Source of the DNA: Microbacterium sp.
GTDB taxonomy: Bacteria > Actinomycetota > Actinomycetes > Actinomycetales > Microbacteriaceae
DNA length: 64,000 nt
Direction of reading: 5' to 3'
NCBI GenBank assembly: GCA_019510305.1
Contig: JAEKKN010000019.1
Location: 1-64,000, forward strand
Shown: positions 33,661 through 42,469 of the stretch, one piece after another
Numbering within the stretch: position 1 is the stretch's first letter
How the letters are laid out: every line of letters starts with the position of its first letter
Translations under genes and position numbers: made by a program
The notes under the pieces: model-generated
What the model saw: the letters and a program-made list of their open reading frames with translations, nothing else
Database searches by the model: none
What the model was told of the DNA's origin: nothing

Positions 33661-35664
33661 TCAGGCTGCGACGGCTTCGGCGGCCGGCGTCTTCGCGCCC
33701 ACGAAGCGCTTCAGTGCGACGACGGCGAGTGCACTCACGATCGTGCCCGCTGCGAGGGCGATAAGGAAGCCCCAGACGGGATTGATCGCGAAGAAGACGA
33801 AGATGCCGCCGTGCGGGGCCAGCGACTGGACCGCGAACACCATGCTGAGGGCGCCGGTGAGCGCACCGCCGAGCATCGACGCCGGGATCACGCGCAGCGG
33901 GTCGGCCGCCGCGAACGGGATCGCGCCCTCGCTGATGAACGAGGCCCCGAGCAGCCATGCAGCGACGCCGTTCTCGCGCTCGACGGTGGTGAAACGGCGG
34001 CGGTCGAGCACGGTCGATGCGAGCGCCATGGCCAGAGGCGGCACCATGCCGGAGCACATCACGGCAGCCATGATGAGGTACGGCGCCGGGTTGTCGGCGG
34101 TGGCCGAGGCGAGCCCCGCGGTCGCGAACGCGTAGGCGACCTTGTTCACCGGCCCGCCGAGGTCGAAGCACATCATGAGGCCGAGGATCACGCCGACGAG
34201 GACGATGCCCGAGGTGCCGGCGAGACCGGTCAGCCACTCGTTCATGACCTGCATGAGCCAGGCGATCGGGCGGCCGAGGAACAGCAGCATCAGTCCTGAC
34301 GCGACGATCGACGCCAGCAGCGGGATGATCACGACAGGCATCAGGCCGCGGAGCCACCGCGGCGCCTCGATGCGCCCGATTGCGGCAGCGATGAAACCGG
34401 CGAGCAGACCGCCCACGATGCCGCCGATGAAGCCCGCGTTCATGAGCACGGCCACGGCACCGGCGACGAAGCCGGGCGCGAGGCCCGGACGGTCGGCGAT
34501 CGCGAAGGCGATGTAGCCCGCGAGGGCCGAGACCAGGAAGCCCATCGACGTCGATCCGATCATGAAGAAGACCGAGCCGAGGTACTGGCCGAGGCCTCCG
34601 TCGGGCAGAGCCCACAGCGCGTTGTTCAGCACGACGTCCTTCGCGTGCTCCGTGACGTTGTAGCCGCCGAACAGGAAGCCGAGCGCGATCAGCAGTCCGC
34701 CGCCGGCGACGAACGGGATCATGTAGCTGACACCCGTGAGCAGGATCCGCTGGATGCGGCGGCCGAGCGACTGCGAGCCTGCAGGAGTCGCCGCGGACGA
34801 GGTGGCCGCGGCCCCGGAGACTCGAGGAGCTGCGGGATCCTTCGACGCGGCGATCGCCTCGGCGATCATCTGCTTCGGCTCCTCGATCCCTCGCTTGACG
34901 CCCGAACGCACGACCGGCTTGCCGGCGAAGCGCTCCGGCTGGCGCACGTCGACGTCGACCGCGAAGATCACGGCATCCGCCTCGTCGATGACGCTCTGCG
35001 GCAGCGGCTTGTATCCGCTCGAGCCCTGAGGCTCGACGATGAGGTCCACGCCCTCGGACTTGCCCGCAGCCGTGAGCGCATCCGCAGCCATGAACGTGTG
35101 CGCGATGCCGGTGGCGCAGGCCGTGACGGCGACGATGCGAGCCCGGGGTGCGGCATCGGATGCCGGAGCCGGTGCACTCTCAGCGGGAGCGGCGGCTGGC
35201 TTCGCAGCAGGCCCCTCCCCGATCGCCGCGTCGACGATCGCGACGATCTCGTCAGGGGTGTCCGCCGCGCGCAGCGCGCCCGTGAACTCGTCCTGCATGA
35301 GGCTGCGCGCGAGCTTCGAGAGAATCGCGAGGTGCGCTTCGGCCGCCGTGTCGGGCGCGGCGATGAGGAACACCACGTCGGCGGGACCGTCGGGAGCTCC
35401 GAAGTCGACGCCCGGCGCGAGACGCGCGAAGGCGAGCGTGGGCGTGGTCACCGAAGCGCTCTTCGCGTGCGGGATCGCGATGCCGCCGGGCAGTCCGGTC
35501 TCGTCCTTCTGCTCGCGTGCCCAGGCGTCGTCGAACAGGGCTTGACCGCTGTCGGCTCTGCCCTGTGCCGCGACGCGGTCGGCGAGTGCGCGGATGACCG
35601 CCGCCTTGTCTGCACCGAGGTCAGCATCGATGCTGACGAGCTCGGCGGCGATGGTGTCGGACAC
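33661..35664 (-). CDS. fruA: PTS fructose transporter subunit IIABC
   Basis: Fructose-specific enzyme II of 667 residues that imports fructose as fructose 1-phosphate. Domains in order: EIIA (about 1-150, His66 in GIAIPHAKSA), an Ala/Pro linker, EIIB (about 176-275, Cys183 in TACATGIAHTFMAA), and EIIC (from about 305 to the end) with about nine membrane helices and the substrate region FDLGGPVNKVAYAF. The GTG start at 35664 has ggagg five bases upstream; upstream frame is not similar to the family. It is the third gene of fruR-fruK-fruA-ptsH. Confidence 0.96.
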   Translation of the reverse strand: MSDTIAAELVSIDADLGADKAAVIRALADRVAAQGRADSGQALFDDAWAREQKDETGLPGGIAIPHAKSASVTTPTLAFARLAPGVDFGAPDGPADVVFLIAAPDTAAEAHLAILSKLARSLMQDEFTGALRAADTPDEIVAIVDAAIGEGPAAKPAAAPAESAPAPASDAAPRARIVAVTACATGIAHTFMAADALTAAGKSEGVDLIVEPQGSSGYKPLPQSVIDEADAVIFAVDVDVRQPERFAGKPVVRSGVKRGIEEPKQMIAEAIAASKDPAAPRVSGAAATSSAATPAGSQSLGRRIQRILLTGVSYMIPFVAGGGLLIALGFLFGGYNVTEHAKDVVLNNALWALPDGGLGQYLGSVFFMIGSTSMGFLVSALAGYIAFAIADRPGLAPGFVAGAVAVLMNAGFIGGIVGGLLAGFIAAAIGRIEAPRWLRGLMPVVIIPLLASIVASGLMLLFLGRPIAWLMQVMNEWLTGLAGTSGIVLVGVILGLMMCFDLGGPVNKVAYAFATAGLASATADNPAPYLIMAAVMCSGMVPPLAMALASTVLDRRRFTTVERENGVAAWLLGASFISEGAIPFAAADPLRVIPASMLGGALTGALSMVFAVQSLAPHGGIFVFFAINPVWGFLIALAAGTIVSALAVVALKRFVGAKTPAAEAVAA

Positions 35665-35687
35665 GATGACCTCCAGTGGTCGTGAGA

Positions 35688-36629
35688 TTACAGGGAACGG
35701 ACGGCGATGTCGCCGGTGCCGAGATCGGCGGGGGTGGGCGCCTGGGTTCCAGGCAGGGATGCCGCGGCGGCGCCGTAGCGGATGGCCGACTGCAGTCGAG
35801 CCGCCGGTGCGAGGCCGGTGAGCTCGGCGAGCAGGTAACCGGCGAGCGAGCTGTCTCCGGCTCCGACGGTGCTCGCCACCTTGATTCGAGGAGCTTCGGC
35901 GAACCATGCCCCCTCAGCGGTGACCAGCACGGCCCCGGCGCCGCCCAGAGTCACCAGAGCGGATGCTGCGCGCGCGGGGACGATGCGACGGGCGACGCGA
36001 TGGACCGCATCCGCGAGCACCCCCTCATCGAGCGCGAGGCCGGTGAGTTCGACGAGTTCCTCGTCGTTCGGCTTGATGAGATCGGCGGCACCGCGCTCGA
36101 CGACCTCGCGCAGCGCCGGCCCCGAGGTGTCGACGGCGATGCGCGGCGCATCCCCGCCCCAACGCGTACGGACGGCCTCCGCGATATCGACGTAGAACGA
36201 GTCGGCCACGCCTCCCGGCAGAGAGCCCGCGAGCACGAGCCAGCGGGCGCCTTCGCAGGCTTCCACGACCGCCGCGGTGACGGCCACCGCATCAGCATCG
36301 GCCAGAGGTTCACCCGACAGGTTGATCTTCGTGGTGACGCCCTCGTGGTCGGCGATCGTGAGGTTCGTGCGGACGTGGCGCGCAACGGGGACGGCCCTCA
36401 TCGGAACACCTGCCGCGGCGACGATGGGGCCGTAGGGATCGTCGACAGCGATGGGCAGGACCGCGATGGTCTCGACGCCTGCGACCGCGACCACACGCGA
36501 GACGTTGACGCCTTTGCCTCCGGCGTCCTCGCGAACCGAGTCGGCGGTCTGCACCTCTCCGGGTCGCAGCGCGGCGCCCAGTGTGATGGTGCGATCCAGT
36601 GCGGGGTTCGCGGTGAAGGTGACGATCAT
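35688..36629 (-). CDS. fruK: 1-phosphofructokinase
   Basis: PfkB-family kinase of 313 residues that turns fructose 1-phosphate into fructose 1,6-bisphosphate. The N-terminal MIVTFTANPALDRT, the GGKGVNVSR substrate motif, the KPNDEEL block and the catalytic-Asp motif TVGAGDSSLAGYL are all there. It starts within the ATGA that ends fruR, so it is coupled to the regulator, and lies 23 nt before fruA. Confidence 0.96.
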   Translation of the reverse strand: MIVTFTANPALDRTITLGAALRPGEVQTADSVREDAGGKGVNVSRVVAVAGVETIAVLPIAVDDPYGPIVAAAGVPMRAVPVARHVRTNLTIADHEGVTTKINLSGEPLADADAVAVTAAVVEACEGARWLVLAGSLPGGVADSFYVDIAEAVRTRWGGDAPRIAVDTSGPALREVVERGAADLIKPNDEELVELTGLALDEGVLADAVHRVARRIVPARAASALVTLGGAGAVLVTAEGAWFAEAPRIKVASTVGAGDSSLAGYLLAELTGLAPAARLQSAIRYGAAAASLPGTQAPTPADLGTGDIAVRSL

Positions 36630-37420
36630 GCGATCCAGACCTCCACTCCTGCGTCGGCGAGAGCCGCACCGAGGGCGGCGGGCGGTTCTGCATCCGTGAC
36701 GAGGACGTCGATGTCCTCCAGCGAGGCGAACGTCACGAGCAGTTCCCGGTCGTGCTTGCTCGCATCGGCGACGACGATCACACGACGCGCGGACTGCACG
36801 ATCGCGGTCTTGACAGATGCCTCGTCGGGATCGGGCGTGCTGAGCCCGAAGTCGGCGGAGACCCCGTTGGTGCCGATGAACGCGACGTCAGGACGGAGCC
36901 GGCGGATGGCGCTCACCGTCTCGACGCCGACGGCCGCGGCGGTGATGCCGCGGATGCGTCCGCCGATCACCGTGAGAGAGACGTCGTCGGTCGCCGCGAG
37001 AGCCGGTGCGATCGTGAGCGAGTGGGTGACTGCTTCGATGGGCCGGCTGCCCTGCTGCACCGCGCTCAGGCGCTCGGCGAGTCCCGCCGCGACAGCGGCG
37101 GTGGTCGTGCCCGCGTCGATGAAGACGGAACCGTGGAACCCGGGGCCGAGAGCCGTGAGCGCCCGTTCGGCGATCGCGTTCTTGGCGGCGCCGTGGCGGC
37201 TCGCACGCTCGACGACGGTCGGTTCGCTCGTGCTGTCGGCGTCTTTCGCGACCGCTCCGCCGTGCACTCGCACGAGAGATCCGGCCTCTTCCAAGACGGC
37301 GAGGTCACGACGCACGGTCTCGGTCGTCACGTCGAAACGGTGGGCCAGGTCGACCACGGCCACGCGGCCCTCTTCGACCAGGATCCGTTCGATGCGCTGC
37401 TGGCGCTCCACTGCGTACAT
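36626..37420 (-). CDS. fruR: DeoR-family fructose operon repressor
   Basis: Repressor of 264 residues with a DeoR helix-turn-helix at about 3-57 (MYAVERQQRIERILVEEGR, then DVTTETVRRDLAVLEEAGSLVRVHGGA) and a sensor domain holding IDAGTTTAAVA. Members at fructose loci answer to fructose 1-phosphate. The ATG at 37420 follows acggag; a longer frame would begin inside the promoter and is rejected. It leads the operon and probably represses it through the AT-rich region at 37441-37482. Confidence 0.94.
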   Translation of the reverse strand: MYAVERQQRIERILVEEGRVAVVDLAHRFDVTTETVRRDLAVLEEAGSLVRVHGGAVAKDADSTSEPTVVERASRHGAAKNAIAERALTALGPGFHGSVFIDAGTTTAAVAAGLAERLSAVQQGSRPIEAVTHSLTIAPALAATDDVSLTVIGGRIRGITAAAVGVETVSAIRRLRPDVAFIGTNGVSADFGLSTPDPDEASVKTAIVQSARRVIVVADASKHDRELLVTFASLEDIDVLVTDAEPPAALGAALADAGVEVWIA

Positions 37421-37440
37421 GCCGACTCCGTTGACGGGGA

Positions 37441-37482
37441 TTTGTTTCCCACACATTACAACAAAGAACAACACAAACACAA
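37441..37482 (-). promoter_or_regulatory. fru operon promoter and FruR operator region
   Basis: On the minus strand a -35-like TTGTGT (37477-37482), an 18-nt spacer and a -10 TAATGT (37453-37458) precede fruR. The stretch is strikingly AT-rich and holds repeated TTTGT/TTGTT words, as expected for a DeoR-type FruR operator overlapping the promoter. Confidence 0.65.
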
Positions 37483-37508
37483 GAAGTCTTCGGAGCCATC
37501 CCCACAAC

Positions 37509-37545
37509 GACGAAGGCCGCCGGGATCACTCCCGACGGCCTTCGT
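37509..37545 (-). terminator. Terminator after the nuclease/nucleotidase gene
   Basis: A 16- to 17-bp stem (37509-37525 with 37530-37545) with one mismatch lies 34 nt beyond the stop of the gene ending at 37579 and shields the fru promoter from read-through. Confidence 0.85.
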
Positions 37546-37578
37546 CTCTCCCCCCGAGGGGGCCTCAGATCATCGTGG

Positions 37579-40500
37579 TCAGAACCAGCCGGTCAGCAGA
37601 TCCCAGAGCCAGTCGATGATGTCCTTGATGATGCCGCCCGAACGGTTGACGGTGACCGTGGCGGTCGCCTCGTCTCCATCGGCTTGCGCCACTGCGACGG
37701 TGTACTTGCCGGGCTGCGTGCCCTTCGGAACAGTGACGGATGCCGTGAACGAGCCCTCGGCGCCCACCTGGACGGTGCCGACCGAGATGGGTTCGCCCTT
37801 CTTGGGCCGCAGCTGCACGGTCACCGTCTCGCCCGGCTGGTAGCCGGTTCCGGAGATCGTGAGCTTCTTGCCCGCGGCCACCTTCGACGAGTCGAGCGTG
37901 ATCGCGCCGTTGAACTCCGGCTCGGGCTCGCCCGTGATGGTGAACGGCACGTGTGCCGTGGTTCCGGTGCCCGCGACCGAGACGGTGAGCGACTGCTCTC
38001 CGTACACGCCGTCGGGAACCGCGAACGTCAGCACTGCGCGACCGACCTCATCCGTGGCCGTGACCACCGTGGGATCGATGGCGCCGGTCGCGAGAACCGT
38101 GTCGCCCAGCGTCAGCGACACCTCGCCGGGCGCCGGCTCGCCGGCGCTGAACGCGAGAGACGACAGCGAGACGGTCACCTGGTCACCGGCGCTGTAGCCG
38201 TCGGCGTCCGCTGCACTGACCGTGACGCCGACGGCACGCTGCGCGTAGTCGGGCGTGGCCGTCTTGTTCGCGTCGAACCAGTCGACCATCGACTGCAGGT
38301 CGATCTTGCCGGTGTCGCGCTTGCCCGCGCCGAGTTTGAAGGAGGCGAAGTTGTCGCCGCCCCCGGCCAGGAACGAGTTCGCGGCCACCGTGTAGTTCGC
38401 GGCCGGGTCGACCGGAGCGCCGTTGAGCGTGATCGATGTGATGTGCGATCCCTGTGCTGCGGCCGGGTCGTAGGTGTAGCTGAGCTCCTTCGACACGCCG
38501 AGCTTCAGGAACGGACGCGCGGAGCCGGCGGGCTGCCACTGCTCCTCGAGAACGCTCTTCAGCTGGGCACCGGTCAAGGTCAACGTCACCAGCGTGTTGG
38601 CGAACGGCTGCACCGTCGCCGCCTCGCGGTAGGTGACGTTGCCGTCGGGGTCGCTCGCGCCGGTCGAGGCGAACGTGAGGTTCGCGCGGATGCCGCCGGG
38701 GTTCATCAGCGCCAGGTCGGCGCCGGTGGACCACTTCTGCACGTCGGCGACGAAGTTGCCGATGGTGGACTCGCCACCACGGTTCTCCGTCTTGCCGTCG
38801 CTCTGGCGGGCCCGGTTGAGGTCGCCCGTGATGTCGCCGACCTTGACGGCGCCGAGCACGTCGGCTTCGGCCTTCGCCTTCGCGACGATGTCGGCGACCG
38901 CGGGGTCCGCCGGATACTGAGCCACGCCGCCCACGACGAGAGGCTTGATCTCATTGGTGATCGAGATCAGGTCCTTCGTCTTCGGGTCGACCTGGAGGTT
39001 CATCAGCCCCAGGTTCTCGCCGTATTGACCCGCCGAGACGACCGGGCGGCCGTCGATGACGTGGTTGTACGCGAGGTGCGTGTGCGCCGAGACGATCGCG
39101 TCTACGTCGTCGTCCACCCCGTAGACGATCTCGCCGAGAGGCGAGTCGGGGGTGATGCTGGCGACGTCAGTGGTCGTCGCGCCCTCGTGAACGAGGAGGA
39201 TGACGACATCCGCCTCGCCGTTGGCGTCGTCCCCGTCGCGCAGATCGTCGGCCACGGCGTTCACCGAGTCCACGATGCTGCGCACCTCGAGATCCTTGAT
39301 CCCTTCAGGTGACACGAGGGAGTCGAGATCCTCCGTGACGGCTCCGACGAAACCGACGCGCACGCCGTCGAGCTCCTTGACCCAGGCCGGGGCGAGCGCG
39401 GGCTCTCCCGTCTCGGTGAGGAACACGTTGGAGGAGATGTACTCCCAGTTCGCCCTGTCCTGGACGCGATCGCGCAGATCGGCCCAGCCCTGGTCGAACT
39501 CGTGGTTGCCCGCAGCGCTGACGTCGAGACCGGCCGCGTTCAGCGCGTCGATCGTCGGGTTGTCGTCGTTGATGAAGGAGGTGAACGTCGACGCGCCGAT
39601 CAGGTCGCCGGCTCCGGCGAAGATCGTGTTCGGGTTCTCCGCACGGAACTGCTTCACCGCACCAGCGAGGACAGCGGCGCCGGCAGCGGCCCCGTCAGCC
39701 TCGATGCGGCCGTGGAAGTCGTTCACCGTGACGACGTCGATGCTCACCGGAGGAGTGGTCGCCGAGACGCCGATGAGAATCGGGTCGTGGTCGCTGGAGC
39801 GGAACGGCGTGCCTGCCTCGGTGGCGCCGAACGCGTAGCCGCGGTCGCTCCACTCGGGCGAGTTGATGCTCCAGACTCCGGCGCCGGTGATCGACGACAC
39901 GAGCGAGGGCGACGCGATGACGTGGTCGAGCGATCCGACCTCGCCGTCGAACGAGTAGGTGTGCTCCTCTGGGGCCTTCTCGCGCGCGACGTCGCTCCAG
40001 CCTGCATCCGTGAACACCCGGATCGGGTCTTCCTTGGCGTAGGCGTTGAAGTCGCCGATCAGCAGGATGTCACTGCTGCCCGTCTTCTCTTCGATCGTCT
40101 GGGTGAACGAGAGGATCGAGTTCGCCTGCGCCACACGTGCGGAGTTGAAGAAGCCCTGCTCGTCGGCGGGCACGGGCGTGCCGTCCTTCGGGTCGGACTT
40201 CGACTTCAGATGGTTCGAGACGACGGTGACGATACGGCCGTCGACGTCGAACGCCTGAGCGATCGGCTCGCGGGCATTGCCCCAGACGGTCTCGTCGACG
40301 ACGGTCATGGCATCGCCCACAGGCGAGACCGCGCCCTTCTTGTAGATGATCGCGCTCGTGATGTAGTCGGTGATCGCGGCGTTGTTCAGCGCATCCGGCG
40401 TGTGCACGTAGGCCCACACCTCGCTGCCCGCATCGGCGTTGAGGCCGTCGACGAGGTCGGCGAGCGCCGAGTCGAGCGTGCCGCCGAGTTTGATCGAGTT

Positions 40501-42219
40501 CTCGATCTCCATCAGCGAGACGATGTCGGCGCCCAGACCGTTGATCGCCGAGACGATCTTCGACTTCTGGATCGCGAACTGCGCGGCATTCGCGGCACCG
40601 CGCGCATTGGAGTTCTCGCTCGACAGCGTCGTGAAGTAGTTGTAGACGTTGAACGATGCGACCTGCACGTCTCCGCCGACGGTCGGAGCGGATGCCGGAC
40701 GAGGGTTGGTCGCGGTGAAGCCCACCTTGAGATCGGACGACGACGTGTTGTCGATCGGCACGACCGGCTGCAGACGCCAGTCGTCGAAGCTCCACTGCAG
40801 CACGTAGCCGTTGTCGCCGAAGTCGACGGTGTCGCCGTTGCGGACCACCACGTCCTTCGTGAAGTACGGCTGCTCGTTCGGGTGGTTCTTGTTCGTGACC
40901 TGGATGGACCAGCCGTCGTCGAGCAGGATGCGGTTCGCGCGATTGCCTGCGGTGATCGCGGCGGCGTCGGCGCCGGGCAGTGCGGCCTCGGTGCTCTTCT
41001 GGGCGAGCCCCCCGCCGACGTTCAGCCACAGCGCGCCGTAGTTGTACAGCTGGTGGCTGGATGCCACGCGGTAGGTGCCCGTGGGAGCGACGTACATGCT
41101 CTCGTACTGCTCCCGCGCGGCGCCGAGCACGGTGTCGGCGAGCGGGGTCGCGGCGGGGACGCCGGCGCCCGGCTGCACGACCGTGATGGCGGAGAGGGCG
41201 GCCGGGTTGATCTGCGTCTGCCCGAAGTACTCGCTCACGGAGCCGGTCACGGAGACGAGGTCGCCGATCGCCAATGTCGGCGCGAGCGCGTTCAGGTACA
41301 CGAAGAGACCGTCTGAGGCGCCGGGGGTCGCGTCAGCGGCTCCGCCGGATCCGGTGGTCTGGATGGTGACGCCCGCGTAGCCGCCGGTGCGGTAATCGGC
41401 GGTGACGACACCCTCGACGGTGACGGTCTTGCCGTTCAGCGGCGAGATGTCGGTCGTGCCCTGCACCTCGGCGATGGTCGCCTTGGTCGGCTCCGTCCCG
41501 GGATCGGTGCCCGGGTCGGTACCGGGATCGGTGCTGCCCGACGCCGTGGGGGTGATGGTGGCCGACAGGGTGAAGTCCGCCGCGTTGCTGTCGGTGTCGG
41601 CACCGCTCGTGCGGTTCAAGGACTTCACGTCGGTGTTGCCGGTGGGCGGCGTCGCCGCAGCGCCCTCGAACGTGTTGGAGGTGCCGTAGCCGAGCACGTC
41701 GATGACGCCGGCCTGACCCACGACGGAGCCGGGCGTGAGCGTCACGGCCGCCGTGCCGTCGACGAGGGCGAGCGTGCCGTTGGTGCCGCTCGGATTGAGA
41801 GTGCTGACGGCATCCGCCTTGGGAAGAGCCGCGCCGTTCGCGCCGTTGCTTCCCGCCTGCACGAGGTAGTGACCGCCGGCCGGGATCGAACCCGAGAGCG
41901 CGGCGACGCCGTTCGATGCGCCCGTGCCCGTCGACGAGCGGTACTGCAGCGACTTGCCGTCGAGCGAGATGGCCTGGGTTGTCGGGTTGTACAGCTCGAC
42001 GAACTTGTTGACGTAGGCGGCACCGGCGCTGCCGCCGGAGAGATAGGCCTCGTTGATGACCACGCCGGTTCCGTCGGGGCTGGCGTAGGCGGGCGCGGCG
42101 ACCAGTGAGCCGAAGCCGAGAGCTGCGACACAGGTCACGGCGAGGACGCCGATGCGCCCGCGCCTTCTGGGTACTGACGCGACGCCCTTGCGGGCGTCGT
42201 CGTCGGGAGCGGGAATCAT
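37579..42219 (-). CDS. Secreted ExeM/NucH-type endonuclease fused to 5'-nucleotidase
   Basis: Exported protein of 1546 residues with two enzymes in one chain. Signal peptide about 1-47 (AYA-S); lamin-tail domain about 50-195; TDPG-repeat linker; OB-fold about 245-340; endonuclease/exonuclease/phosphatase domain about 515-815 (SFNVYNYF, SLMEIEN, LIGDFNAYAKEDP, SSDHDPIL); 5'-nucleotidase about 830-1316 (TVNDFHGR, AGNHEFDQGW, SAHTHLAYN, then the C-terminal nucleotide-binding part with GGESTIGNF); Ig-like repeats about 1330-1525; a Trp-rich tail IKDIIDWLWDLLTGWF. It probably degrades extracellular DNA and dephosphorylates the nucleotides, freeing phosphate. ATG at 42219 follows gaggag; no LPXTG anchor is seen. 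Single gene with a phosphate-box-like site upstream. Confidence 0.93.
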   Translation of the reverse strand: MIPAPDDDARKGVASVPRRRGRIGVLAVTCVAALGFGSLVAAPAYASPDGTGVVINEAYLSGGSAGAAYVNKFVELYNPTTQAISLDGKSLQYRSSTGTGASNGVAALSGSIPAGGHYLVQAGSNGANGAALPKADAVSTLNPSGTNGTLALVDGTAAVTLTPGSVVGQAGVIDVLGYGTSNTFEGAAATPPTGNTDVKSLNRTSGADTDSNAADFTLSATITPTASGSTDPGTDPGTDPGTEPTKATIAEVQGTTDISPLNGKTVTVEGVVTADYRTGGYAGVTIQTTGSGGAADATPGASDGLFVYLNALAPTLAIGDLVSVTGSVSEYFGQTQINPAALSAITVVQPGAGVPAATPLADTVLGAAREQYESMYVAPTGTYRVASSHQLYNYGALWLNVGGGLAQKSTEAALPGADAAAITAGNRANRILLDDGWSIQVTNKNHPNEQPYFTKDVVVRNGDTVDFGDNGYVLQWSFDDWRLQPVVPIDNTSSSDLKVGFTATNPRPASAPTVGGDVQVASFNVYNYFTTLSSENSNARGAANAAQFAIQKSKIVSAINGLGADIVSLMEIENSIKLGGTLDSALADLVDGLNADAGSEVWAYVHTPDALNNAAITDYITSAIIYKKGAVSPVGDAMTVVDETVWGNAREPIAQAFDVDGRIVTVVSNHLKSKSDPKDGTPVPADEQGFFNSARVAQANSILSFTQTIEEKTGSSDILLIGDFNAYAKEDPIRVFTDAGWSDVAREKAPEEHTYSFDGEVGSLDHVIASPSLVSSITGAGVWSINSPEWSDRGYAFGATEAGTPFRSSDHDPILIGVSATTPPVSIDVVTVNDFHGRIEADGAAAGAAVLAGAVKQFRAENPNTIFAGAGDLIGASTFTSFINDDNPTIDALNAAGLDVSAAGNHEFDQGWADLRDRVQDRANWEYISSNVFLTETGEPALAPAWVKELDGVRVGFVGAVTEDLDSLVSPEGIKDLEVRSIVDSVNAVADDLRDGDDANGEADVVILLVHEGATTTDVASITPDSPLGEIVYGVDDDVDAIVSAHTHLAYNHVIDGRPVVSAGQYGENLGLMNLQVDPKTKDLISITNEIKPLVVGGVAQYPADPAVADIVAKAKAEADVLGAVKVGDITGDLNRARQSDGKTENRGGESTIGNFVADVQKWSTGADLALMNPGGIRANLTFASTGASDPDGNVTYREAATVQPFANTLVTLTLTGAQLKSVLEEQWQPAGSARPFLKLGVSKELSYTYDPAAAQGSHITSITLNGAPVDPAANYTVAANSFLAGGGDNFASFKLGAGKRDTGKIDLQSMVDWFDANKTATPDYAQRAVGVTVSAADADGYSAGDQVTVSLSSLAFSAGEPAPGEVSLTLGDTVLATGAIDPTVVTATDEVGRAVLTFAVPDGVYGEQSLTVSVAGTGTTAHVPFTITGEPEPEFNGAITLDSSKVAAGKKLTISGTGYQPGETVTVQLRPKKGEPISVGTVQVGAEGSFTASVTVPKGTQPGKYTVAVAQADGDEATATVTVNRSGGIIKDIIDWLWDLLTGWF

Positions 42220-42319
42220 ACGGCTGGTCTCCTCGGCGTTTCGGACTCGGGTCACGGTGAACTCTTGTGGGGTTCTGCCGTGGTGCACACCGGTCTCCCA
42301 GGGTGCACATATGTCTGTG

Positions 42320-42348
42320 AGCATACGGACGGCACCCGACATCATCAA
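42320..42348 (-). promoter_or_regulatory. Promoter of the nuclease/nucleotidase gene
   Basis: On the minus strand TTGATG (42343-42348), exactly 17 nt, then TATGCT (42320-42325): a good housekeeping-type promoter, predicting an RNA start near 42312 and a leader of about 93 nt. Confidence 0.7.
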
Positions 42349-42363
42349 CGCTGTTTGCCGATT

Positions 42364-42381
42364 CGTCACCGAGTGCTCACC
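42364..42381 (+). promoter_or_regulatory. PHO-box-like direct repeat
   Basis: CGTCACC-gagt-GCTCACC is an 11-nt-period direct repeat fitting the actinobacterial PhoP box pattern (GTTCACC-n4-GTTCACC) at 5 of 7 bases in each half. It lies 16 nt upstream of the -35 element, a position suited to activation. PhoP binding is inference. Confidence 0.5.
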
Positions 42382-42469
42382 GGTCCGACAAACCGCTCGG
42401 AGGGAGCGCACAAAAGCGCCGCTCAGTTGCGCATTCTCCCCTGCGCGGATGCGCAGCTTCCCCGCGTGA

